From Chloroflexota bacterium (GTDB lineage Bacteria > Chloroflexota > Anaerolineae > B4-G1), in assembly GCA_024232355.1 (NCBI GenBank), contig JAAEPW010000173.1, forward strand, positions 1 through 5,055: DNA of 5,055 bases. The letters run 5' to 3'. Position numbers and translations under genes: made by a program. How positions within the stretch are numbered: position 1 is the first letter of the stretch; each line of letters opens with the position of its first letter. Under the pieces are notes generated by a model. The model made no database searches. It worked only from the letters and a program-made list of their open reading frames with translations, and was not told the DNA's origin. This document shows positions 1 to 4,934 of this stretch, piece by piece.

Positions 1-105
1 CCACCTGGCCAGACCAGGGGAAGACGGCGGGGGAGCGGATTGGGAGCGCGTCGGCGGCGGTGGGAATGAGTAGGTCAGGCCGATAATCCCTGTGGCAATC
101 TGTGG
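1..105. repeat. Imperfect ~105-bp direct repeat, copy 1 (may be cut by window start)
   Basis: This segment recurs at about 216-319. Both copies begin with CCACCTGG-x-CAGACCAGGGGAAGACGGC and both end with TGTGGCAATCTGTG. The first ~39 positions differ at only a few bases and the middle is more diverged, at roughly 80% by eye. Each copy keeps a small inverted repeat near its start, CCTGG and CCAGG around a 5-nt loop, and the only difference there falls in the loop. The unit may extend left of the window. No reading frame is conserved between the copies, so it is not a coding repeat. Its role is unknown; a duplicated end of a mobile element or a family of intergenic repeats would fit. Confidence 0.75.
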
Positions 106-160
106 ACATCTCTTCATTTCAGCCGTCCCAATCCGGGTACGCACACTCTATCCCACAACG

Positions 161-196
161 CCAACTCCCCCCCCCCCGCCCCCCACCGCCCGCCCC
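161..196 (-). other. C-rich tract; potential G-quadruplex on the minus strand
   Basis: The plus strand carries an 11-C run (167-177), a 6-C run (179-184) and further C runs to 196. Read on the minus strand this gives at least four runs of three or more G separated by loops of 1-4 nt, which meets the usual quadruplex pattern. It lies about 155-190 nt past the recombinase stop codon, on that gene's transcript strand, so it could form in the 3' part of the message or in DNA. Folding is inferred. The exact C-run length is error-prone in sequencing. Confidence 0.55.
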
Positions 197-215
197 AAGG
201 AAACAAGCCAATGCA

Positions 216-319
216 CCACCTGGGCAGACCAGGGGAAGACGGCAAGGGAGCGGACCGAGGATCGCGGTGGCGGCGGAGGTGATGGGGCGGGTCAGGCCGA
301 TTCTTGTGGCAATCTGTGA
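216..319. repeat. Imperfect ~105-bp direct repeat, copy 2
   Basis: This is the second copy of the repeat at 1-105, about 215 bp away, ending about 30 bp before the recombinase stop codon. The early CCTGG/CCAGG mini-hairpin is kept. Towards the 3' end two bases are lost relative to copy 1, and the block TGTGGCAATCTGTG is identical at 305-318. Together the copies and the C-rich spacer fill the whole 1-349 region, where no gene is supported. Confidence 0.75.
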
Positions 320-349
320 GCAAGCGAGTAAAGAATGGTTTCCATCGCG

Positions 350-1369
350 TCAAGTCTCCCTGACCAACTTGCTCAGGTCAAACGTATACACCGCCGGTGC
401 TCGGCGATACGTCACGTCCAGGTTACCAATGTATCCCAGCGTTGTCGCCAATCCACTGTGCCCCAGGTTCTGCTGGATTGCTACAGGATCTGTTCCCGCT
501 TCAAACAGTCTGCGAGCATACGTCCGGCGCAGATCGTGGGGCTTGACGTGAACCATTTCGCCATCCACCATCATCGGATACCGGCCCATAATGTGCCCGA
601 TCGCCCTCACGCTTAATCGCCCAGTGCGTAGCGTCTTGCCGCCCTTGTACAGCCCACGGAACACGTAGCCTCCACCGATACCAGCCTTGCTGAACCAGGC
701 ATCCACTACTGCCAGCACCCACGATAGCTCTCCGTAGGGAACCAACCTTTCCTTGCACCCTTTTCCCTCCCTAACGTGGAGCGCCAACTCTCCACCCAAG
801 CGTTGGCGCAGATCGGGCACTTTTAACGACGAGAGTTCCGCCTCGCGGATACCCGTACATAGCATCAGAGCGATCACCGCCGTGTCACGTAACCCCATCA
901 GGGTGTTCACACCGGGGGCCATCATCAGTGCCTCAGCTTGCTCCCTGGTCAGGCGCAGGTGGGCACTATCCGCCCGATCCTGAGAAACCTTGACTCGGAC
1001 CTGGGACGCCTGTGGGGCTATGGCATTCTCCACGCGAGTGAGAATCTCGTCCACGAACGATTTGCGGTCCGAGGGGGCATCTGCCACCTGTTCGGCCAGA
1101 CGATAGAGGCTATCTCGCGTGGCATTGTCCCGAACGATGGCTCGGTAGCGAGCACGGATCGTGGATAGGTGTGCGTTCACGGTTGCAGGGGCCTTTCCTG
1201 CATCCTCCATTGCATCCCGGTAGGCCGCCAGGTCAACCTGGTGCCACAGCAAGTCGCGGTCATCCATCCAGACCACAAACTGTCCGAGTCTGGACTTGGT
1301 ATGTTTATCAGCATTTTGAGGGATGATGATGCCGCCGATACCGGTTTTGAGGGTTAGACCATCACTCAT
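350..1369 (-). CDS. Tyrosine recombinase / phage-type integrase
   Basis: This 339-aa enzyme should cut and rejoin DNA through a covalent 3'-phosphotyrosine intermediate. Residues ~22-115 look like the helical core-binding (SAM-like) domain and ~138-325 like the catalytic domain. The full active-site set is visible: R175 in CTGIREAELSSL, a beta-hairpin lysine in GKGCKER (K203 likely), H278 and R281 in HDLRR, H304 in NLGHSGL, and nucleophile Y313 in LGYIGNLD. It appears intact and near Cre in length (343 aa), and the segment after Tyr recalls Cre's YIRNLD. The overall sequence is closer to ordinary integrases than to Cre. The start is ATG at 1369, with GGAG 9 nt upstream. It overlaps the stop of the zinc-ribbon gene by 8 bp, so translation is probably coupled. 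The likely substrate is the lox-like inverted repeat upstream of the operon; that link is inference. Confidence 0.93.
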   Translation of the reverse strand: MSDGLTLKTGIGGIIIPQNADKHTKSRLGQFVVWMDDRDLLWHQVDLAAYRDAMEDAGKAPATVNAHLSTIRARYRAIVRDNATRDSLYRLAEQVADAPSDRKSFVDEILTRVENAIAPQASQVRVKVSQDRADSAHLRLTREQAEALMMAPGVNTLMGLRDTAVIALMLCTGIREAELSSLKVPDLRQRLGGELALHVREGKGCKERLVPYGELSWVLAVVDAWFSKAGIGGGYVFRGLYKGGKTLRTGRLSVRAIGHIMGRYPMMVDGEMVHVKPHDLRRTYARRLFEAGTDPVAIQQNLGHSGLATTLGYIGNLDVTYRRAPAVYTFDLSKLVRET

Positions 1370-1586
1370 CTTTTTTCACTCCGAGCTTTTGTAGCCATTC
1401 ACGATACTCGTCTTCCAAGATTATTCTATCGACGAAATCGGATACTATTTGACGGATTTTTCTTTGCCGGGCTTTCTCACCAGTCAGAATTCGCTGGAGC
1501 CGGTATGCATCGTAACAATCCTGGTTGCAGAATTTCTGATGACGTGGAGAGTGTTTAGCACAATTTAGGCATGTCGTCATGGCCAC
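1362..1586 (-). CDS. Small zinc-ribbon-like protein coupled to the recombinase
   Basis: This 74-aa protein has two cysteine pairs near its N-terminus, C6-x2-C9 and C20-x3-C24, in the pattern CxxC-(x10)-KFCNQDC seen in many short bacterial zinc-binding proteins. A basic and acidic, probably helical tail follows with no other recognisable domain. The GTG start at 1586 is preferred because a GGAG/GAGAAAGAG purine stretch lies about 10 nt upstream. An in-frame ATG at 1580 would lose only two residues and keep all cysteines. It is the first gene of the operon and its stop lies inside the recombinase start region, so both should be made together. A DNA-binding accessory factor, such as a directionality factor or regulator, is plausible from position and from the zinc site, but the sequence does not prove it. 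Confidence 0.8.
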   Translation of the reverse strand: MAMTTCLNCAKHSPRHQKFCNQDCYDAYRLQRILTGEKARQRKIRQIVSDFVDRIILEDEYREWLQKLGVKKDE

Positions 1587-1644
1587 TTTTCTCTTTCTCC
1601 CGCTATTTTTCGGCGTATTTTAGCGACGCATTTTCTGCCTGGGT

Positions 1645-1678
1645 ATTACTGCGTAGACGTGTAATTCTACGCAGTAAT
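1645..1678. other. lox-like 13-8-13 inverted repeat: candidate recombinase core site and/or operator
   Basis: The left arm ATTACTGCGTAGA (1645-1657) and right arm TCTACGCAGTAAT (1666-1678) are perfect reverse complements. They flank the asymmetric 8-bp spacer CGTGTAAT (1658-1665). This 34-bp layout is that of loxP (13-8-13), and each arm agrees with the loxP arm at 10 of 13 positions. It lies 58 bp upstream of the two-gene recombinase operon. Tyrosine recombinases cut at the edges of a 6-8 bp spacer between inverted binding arms, so this is a natural core site. It also covers the last two bases of the -10 box and the start of transcription, so a repressor operator is the main alternative. No second copy occurs in the window. 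Confidence 0.65.
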
Positions 1679-1704
1679 TATACTCCAAATTGTGCCTCTT
1701 ACAA
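1677..1704 (-). promoter_or_regulatory. Sigma70-type promoter of the zinc-ribbon/recombinase operon
   Basis: On the minus strand a perfect TATAAT (-10, 1682-1677) is preceded by TTGTAA (-35, 1704-1699; four of six consensus bases) with a 16-bp spacer. Transcription would start near 1670, inside the lox-like inverted repeat, leaving a leader of about 85 nt before the GTG at 1586. Any protein bound to the repeat should therefore block this promoter. Confidence 0.65.
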
Positions 1705-1758
1705 GCAGTTTTTTCGCAAAGTACCATCACTATGTGCGCCTCATCGGAGTCGCTGTAA

Positions 1759-1792
1759 GTGGCACGATTTCGTCATGATGTCGATGTGCCAC
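1759..1792. repeat. Inverted repeat GTGGCAC / GTGCCAC
   Basis: Perfect 7-bp arms (1759-1765 and 1786-1792) enclose 20 nt. It sits between the divergent promoters, about 55 bp upstream of the minus-strand -35 box. A regulator-binding site or a hairpin is possible. There is no T-tract, so it is not a terminator. Confidence 0.35.
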
Positions 1793-1812
1793 ACCAAGAT
1801 ACTGTTATTACT

Positions 1813-1836
1813 GGTGTTTTGTGCAAACTAAACACC
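1813..1836. repeat. Inverted repeat GGTGTTT / AAACACC
   Basis: Perfect 7-bp arms (1813-1819 and 1830-1836) enclose a 10-nt loop in the intergenic control region. It is one of several dyads between the divergent operons. Function is unknown, and an operator or accessory arm site are equally possible. Confidence 0.3.
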
Positions 1837-1912
1837 TACCCTATATCCGTGGGTATCCAACGGTTTGTCCAAGTCACTCCGGCGCGAAATCAACGCTGCT
1901 GGTATATGAATG

Positions 1913-1948
1913 GAGTGTGCTTTACACGTTGGTGTTGGTAAAACACTC
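1913..1948. repeat. Long imperfect hairpin just upstream of the plus-strand promoter
   Basis: GAGTGT (1913-1918) pairs with ACACTC (1943-1948), and after a 2-nt bulge TTTAC (1921-1925) pairs with GTAAA (1938-1942). This gives 11 base pairs around a 12-nt loop. It ends 10 bp before the proposed -35 box at 1959, a typical place for an activator or repressor site. There is no T-run, so it is unlikely to be an intrinsic terminator. Confidence 0.35.
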
Positions 1949-1958
1949 ATCTCTCAAC

Positions 1959-1987
1959 TTGGCTGTCCCCAATAAATGCAGTAAAAT
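1959..1987 (+). promoter_or_regulatory. Putative sigma70-type promoter of the cold-shock/radical SAM operon
   Basis: TTGGCT (1959-1964; four of six bases of TTGACA) and TAAAAT (1982-1987; five of six bases of TATAAT) are separated by 17 bp. A start near 1994 would give a ~110-nt untranslated leader before the GTG at 2104. Long structured leaders are common for cold-shock genes. It is the best match found upstream of this gene. Confidence 0.5.
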
Positions 1988-2025
1988 GGTAGTGTTAGGA
2001 CAAAGCAAGTTTTGGTTGCAACATC

Positions 2026-2064
2026 AAAGACTGTCCAGGCTTGCGGAGGCGGGGTGGTCTTTTT
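2026..2064 (+). promoter_or_regulatory. Possible attenuator-like hairpin in the cold-shock gene leader
   Basis: AAAGACTGTCC (2026-2036) can pair with GGGTGGTCTTT (2052-2062) through 11 pairs, three of them G-U, around a 15-nt loop. A run of T follows the G-rich arm and overlaps its end (2060-2064). This resembles a weak intrinsic terminator inside the leader. Cold-shock proteins can melt such structures, so autoregulation is conceivable. The G-U pairs and short T-tract make this tentative. Confidence 0.3.
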
Positions 2065-2090
2065 GCTATTTACAATCACACAGTTTATCA

Positions 2091-2095
2091 GGGAG
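2091..2095 (+). promoter_or_regulatory. Ribosome binding site that fixes the GTG start at 2104
   Basis: GGGAG lies 8 nt before GTG at 2104. An in-frame TTG at 2041 would add 21 residues unrelated to cold-shock proteins and lacks an equally placed site, so 2104 is chosen. Confidence 0.7.
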
Positions 2096-2103
2096 TAGAA
2101 AAA

Positions 2104-2667
2104 GTGACAGATAGAGAAACTGGAACCGTCAAGTGGTTCAATGCAGACAAAGGATATGGCTTTATTTCCCGCGATTCCGGAGAGGACGTATTCGTCCACT
2201 TTTCAGCCATCGAAGGAGGTGGGTTCCGCTCATTGGACGAAGGCCAACAGGTCGAGTTCAGCGTCGAACAAGGGCCAAAAGGGTTGCAGGCTGTCCGTGT
2301 CAGGACTTTGTCCTTGACCGAGTCAAGGATTTTATCATCGGGCACGGGTGACCGTGTGTCTGATCCGGAGGAAGGTGTGTCAGCGCGAAAGCTATACGTA
2401 GGCAACCTGAGCTACATAACTACCGATACTGCCTTGTCTGAACTATTTGGAGAGATCGGAGAGGTTCTCTCTGTAAACCTCGTTACAGATCGTATGACAG
2501 GGCGATCCAAAGGCTTTGCATTCATCGAGATGGCGGAGCAGGCCGCCGCTCTCGTAGCCATTAACCAACTCAATGGTCGGGAGGTGAATGGGCAGGCTAT
2601 CACGGTAAATGAGGCACGACCGAAACGGGACAGCCAGGGAGGCAGAGGCGAGCGCCAGCGTTGGTAG
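2104..2667 (+). CDS. Cold-shock domain plus RRM fusion, RNA-binding protein
   Basis: This 187-aa protein joins two single-stranded nucleic-acid-binding domains. Residues ~5-69 form a cold-shock domain ([17 protein letters not shown], with RNP1 at 16-22 and RNP2 VFVHFS at 29-34). A ~25-residue linker follows. Residues ~95-172 form an RRM with RNP2 LYVGNL (97-102) and RNP1 KGFAFIEM (136-143), whose aromatic residues should stack on RNA bases. The tail is short, Gly/Arg-rich and ends in Trp ([13 protein letters not shown]). Each domain is common alone in bacteria as a cytoplasmic RNA chaperone or RNA-binding protein; the fusion is less usual. It is the first plus-strand gene, 43 bp before the next ORF with no visible terminator between, so co-transcription with the radical SAM genes is likely. 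A direct role in that system is unproven. Confidence 0.93.
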   Translation: MTDRETGTVKWFNADKGYGFISRDSGEDVFVHFSAIEGGGFRSLDEGQQVEFSVEQGPKGLQAVRVRTLSLTESRILSSGTGDRVSDPEEGVSARKLYVGNLSYITTDTALSELFGEIGEVLSVNLVTDRMTGRSKGFAFIEMAEQAAALVAINQLNGREVNGQAITVNEARPKRDSQGGRGERQRW

Positions 2668-2698
2668 GATCACCTCGCGCCCGTGTATTCTACTCTCA

Positions 2699-2704
2699 GA
2701 GGAG
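2699..2704 (+). promoter_or_regulatory. Ribosome binding site that fixes the ATG start at 2711
   Basis: GAGGAG ends 6 nt before ATG 2711. The frame stays open upstream to 2609, inside the cold-shock gene, but only the ATG at 2711 has this strong site, and its N-terminus matches that of the protein starting at 4596. Confidence 0.8.
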
Positions 2705-2710
2705 ATCATT

Positions 2711-3307
2711 ATGCGCATTCTCAGTCTGCGACGTGGCTTTGAGGCCGACCACAGCTCTTCATCCTACGAATTCTTTGCCCTCGATAAATTGACATCCGAA
2801 CAGCGCGAGTCTGTGCAAAAGCTGACCGGGGAGTCAGCCCGACGCCACTTGCGCTTTCACTATATGGGCGACTGGAAGGACATCCCCTCCAACTGGCCGG
2901 ATAAACTGCTCACGATGGGCTATGACGTTCTGGTCAGCGAGAGCTACGACTGGTGGGGCGTTTACCTTTCGCTGCCCCAGAACCCGATCTTGATGGAACA
3001 ACTGCCCCAATATGACTGTGACGCCGATGGTAACGGCTTTAGTGTGCGCACGGTCAGCGAGCGAATGATCCTCTACTTTGGGATGCAACTGGATTATGGT
3101 GCGATGTATGACAAGTTCGGAGAAGACGCTTTCGAGGGACTGGCCGACCTGTTCGAGCAGGTACGGGACGAACTGCTTGCCGGTGACTTGAGCGCAGTGT
3201 GGGCGACGTACAAAACCTACGGCGGGTACGACGATAGTGAACCGGAACCCGTTGAACCGTTGTCTGCCAGCGCCGGGACATTGCTGAATGTGATGGAGCG
3301 CTACTAA
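2711..3307 (+). CDS. 198-aa protein with ILSLR-GF-DHSSSS N-terminal block; candidate maturase substrate
   Basis: The N-terminus MRILSLRRGFEADHSSSSYE aligns without gaps with the product starting at 4596 (14 of the first 26 residues identical). It is also reminiscent of the GF-xx-NSSS-xSF openings of many small bacterial hypotheticals. The body recalls an uncharacterised family with YEF-x-A-x-D-xxLT-x-E (19-30 here), a GD-W-K segment (53-56), a W-rich strand ending in LSLP (81-89) and a late LRxELxxGDLxAL stretch (VRDELLAGDLSAVW, 151-164). I recall such proteins near SWIM zinc-finger genes; this comparison is from memory. It is acidic, with one Cys (in YDCDAD), and has no signal peptide or membrane segment. 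The stop lies 5 bp before the radical SAM gene. The proposed role, substrate of that enzyme through an N-terminal leader-like tag, is inference. Alternatively it is a partner or immunity-type protein. Confidence 0.85.
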   Translation: MRILSLRRGFEADHSSSSYEFFALDKLTSEQRESVQKLTGESARRHLRFHYMGDWKDIPSNWPDKLLTMGYDVLVSESYDWWGVYLSLPQNPILMEQLPQYDCDADGNGFSVRTVSERMILYFGMQLDYGAMYDKFGEDAFEGLADLFEQVRDELLAGDLSAVWATYKTYGGYDDSEPEPVEPLSASAGTLLNVMERY

Positions 3308-3312
3308 GACCA

Positions 3313-4599
3313 ATGGAAGTCTGGCAACTGGCAGAGGCAGTGACTCTGCGGCCCGAAGCCTTTGGCGGGATGGCCTTCCACCGCGAGCGCGGCATTACGC
3401 TAGAGGTGGATACGGAGGCATACCGCTTCCTGTGCGCCTATCTCCAACCTCGCCCGCTGCCGTCGCCCAACCACCCCGCCGCGCGCCTGGTGCCACAACT
3501 AACGCACCTGAGCTTTATCTGCCCGGCAAACACAAATTGGGACCAACCGACGCTGGTTCCAGATACGCCCTGGCTGGGTGACGATCTTGCGCTCTCCGCA
3601 CCGGAGACGATTCACCTGGCGATCACCACTCGCTGCAATCTATCCTGTCCTGGCTGCTACGTCCCACACCCGGATGCCGGTATCGGACCAGAATTGACTG
3701 TTGCCGAATTGCGCGAGTTGATCGATCAATGGGCGCAGATGCGCGTCTTCCAGCTAGCTGTGGGGGGCGGCGAGCCCTTGCTGTACGATGGCCTGTTCGA
3801 CGTGCTGACCTACGCCCGTGAGCGGGGCATTGTACCCAATCTGACCACCAACGGGACGTTACTCAGTACCGACGTGATCCGTCACTTGGTGTGGGCCGGT
3901 GTGGGCCGCGTCAACCTCAGTTGGAATGGACCAGACAACAGACACCGAGGGCGAGGCCAATCAGCCATGCAAGCTTTGCGAATGCTGCTCAACTCGACGC
4001 TGCGGGTGGGTGTGAATCTATTGGTCACACCAACATTGCTTCCCCATCTTTCTCAAACACTGGCTCGACTGCAGACGCTGGGCATCCAGGGGGTGACAAT
4101 TCTACGACCTAAACCACCCGCCATATCCTCCAAACCTAGCATAGCCTGGTACAATGCCAACAGGCTCCGCCGCGCCGATCTGCTTCGTCTGCGTACCATC
4201 CTGAACGGCTGGCAAGGCGTGTTGAGGATAGAGGTGGACAGTGCTCTGGTCAGTCTGATGGGAGACGCAAACCCAACGCTCTTGCGCCAACGCGGAATCC
4301 ACGGCTGTACCGCCGGGCGACGTATCTGCACAATCTGGCCCGATGGACGCGTGACCCCTTGCTCATTCCTGGCCGACCTCAGCGTTGGGAACGTGCGCCA
4401 GACACCATTCGCCGAACTGTGGGAACGAGGGGAGAACTGGGGTGTATTGCGCGACCCTACCATCCAACTCCAAGGCAGTTGCGCTAACTGCGACATCGCA
4501 TCGCAATGCGGTGGTGCGCGCTGTGTGGCCCGCCACGAGCACGGTGATCTGTTCGCCGGAGACATCCAGTGTCCACATTATTTGGAGTCAGTAGAATGA
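3313..4599 (+). CDS. Radical SAM/SPASM peptide maturase with N-terminal PqqD-like recognition region
   Basis: This is a 428-aa cytoplasmic iron-sulfur enzyme. Residues ~8-45 (LRPEAFGGMAFHRERG then a hydrophobic TEAYRFLCAYL helix) resemble a PqqD-like RiPP recognition element, which binds leader peptides. The radical SAM core carries C108-x3-C112-x2-C115 for the SAM-binding 4Fe-4S cluster, GGGEP at 151-155 and TTNGT at 178-182. A C-terminal SPASM region (~332-423) has C332, C339, C350 after a PDGRVTPC motif, then C390-x2-C393-x5-C399-x4-C404 and C420, suitable for auxiliary clusters. Such enzymes usually modify ribosomal peptides by forming C-S or C-C crosslinks, epimers or excisions; the reaction here cannot be read from sequence. 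ATG 3313 follows the previous stop by 5 bp. The nearest GGAG is 14 nt upstream, so translational coupling is likely. Its stop overlaps the next ATG. Confidence 0.93.
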   Translation: MEVWQLAEAVTLRPEAFGGMAFHRERGITLEVDTEAYRFLCAYLQPRPLPSPNHPAARLVPQLTHLSFICPANTNWDQPTLVPDTPWLGDDLALSAPETIHLAITTRCNLSCPGCYVPHPDAGIGPELTVAELRELIDQWAQMRVFQLAVGGGEPLLYDGLFDVLTYARERGIVPNLTTNGTLLSTDVIRHLVWAGVGRVNLSWNGPDNRHRGRGQSAMQALRMLLNSTLRVGVNLLVTPTLLPHLSQTLARLQTLGIQGVTILRPKPPAISSKPSIAWYNANRLRRADLLRLRTILNGWQGVLRIEVDSALVSLMGDANPTLLRQRGIHGCTAGRRICTIWPDGRVTPCSFLADLSVGNVRQTPFAELWERGENWGVLRDPTIQLQGSCANCDIASQCGGARCVARHEHGDLFAGDIQCPHYLESVE

Positions 4600-4934
4600 A
4601 TATCCTGAGCGTCCGCACCGGCTTTGCGACAGACCACAGCACGGTAGCTTATCGCTACACAGCCCCCGACAAGGCCACTGCCTGGCGTGCGTTCTGGAAA
4701 GGATTGCCCGCCATCTGTGCTGCCGGACAGGTGCGGAATCTGACATTGTTTTCACCCGAGCCATTGCCCAAGATAAACTTGCCGCTTCAGCCGATCCACC
4801 GTTTTCTATTCATCGAGGATGACTACGAATCGCTGGGGGATGAGCCGCCTTACTATCTGGGCATTGACCTGACCTTTGACGAGTGGCGGGACCTGATCAC
4901 CAAGTATCGTCGGCAGTTAGGAACGAGAATTTAA
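4596..4934 (+). CDS. 112-aa protein with ILSVR-GF-DHS N-terminal block; candidate maturase substrate
   Basis: The ATG overlaps the radical SAM stop (ATGA, 4596-4599), with GGAG 8 nt upstream, so it should be translationally coupled to the enzyme. Residues 1-26 match the product at 2711 without gaps: I3, L4, S5, R7, G9, F10, D13-H14-S15, Y19, A23, D25 and K26 are shared. The rest (LTLFSPEPLP, then FLFIEDDYES and a PPYYLGIDLTFDEW segment, then a basic tail KYRRQLGTRI) matches no family I recognise. There is one Cys and no signal peptide or membrane span. A common head with unlike bodies, on both sides of an enzyme with a fused recognition region, suggests a second substrate; that is inference. 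It may instead be a short diverged paralog of the 198-aa protein. Confidence 0.82.
   Translation: MNILSVRTGFATDHSTVAYRYTAPDKATAWRAFWKGLPAICAAGQVRNLTLFSPEPLPKINLPLQPIHRFLFIEDDYESLGDEPPYYLGIDLTFDEWRDLITKYRRQLGTRI

Noticed and set aside
102..551. Plus-strand frame of 149 codons over the repeats and recombinase 3' end
   Set aside because: It is antisense to the recombinase, Pro-rich because of the C-run, and its frame is not maintained in repeat copy 1, which meets a stop.
624..630. TGCGTAG inside the recombinase gene as a second half-site of the lox-like repeat
   Set aside because: Only seven bases match, with no inverted partner at the right spacing, so it is expected by chance.
2041..2103. 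Longer N-terminus for the cold-shock/RRM protein from TTG 2041
   Set aside because: The extra residues are unlike cold-shock proteins, overlap a hairpin and T-tract, and the GTG at 2104 has GGGAG 8 nt upstream.
1821..2114. Open frame of 97 codons on the plus strand in the control region
   Set aside because: It starts at GTG without a ribosome binding site, has no recognisable composition or motif, and runs across the proposed promoter, leader and start of the cold-shock gene in another frame.
2711..3307. Classic Cys-rich RiPP precursor with thioether crosslinks
   Set aside because: The 198-aa and 112-aa proteins each have a single Cys and no repeated core motifs, so a dense sactipeptide or ranthipeptide pattern is not supported.
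2834..3313. Minus-strand frame of 159 codons antisense to the 198-aa protein
   Set aside because: It is fully antisense to a gene with a good ribosome binding site and a recognisable N-terminal block; it shows no domain of its own.
4053..4565. Minus-strand frame of 170 codons antisense to the radical SAM gene
   Set aside because: It mirrors the SPASM-coding region, which is clearly coding on the plus strand; the antisense product is low-complexity Ser/Arg-rich.
4569..4595. GTG 4569 as start of the last small protein
   Set aside because: It would overlap the radical SAM gene further. The ATG at 4596 has GGAG 8 nt upstream and gives the MNILSVR start that matches its paralog.
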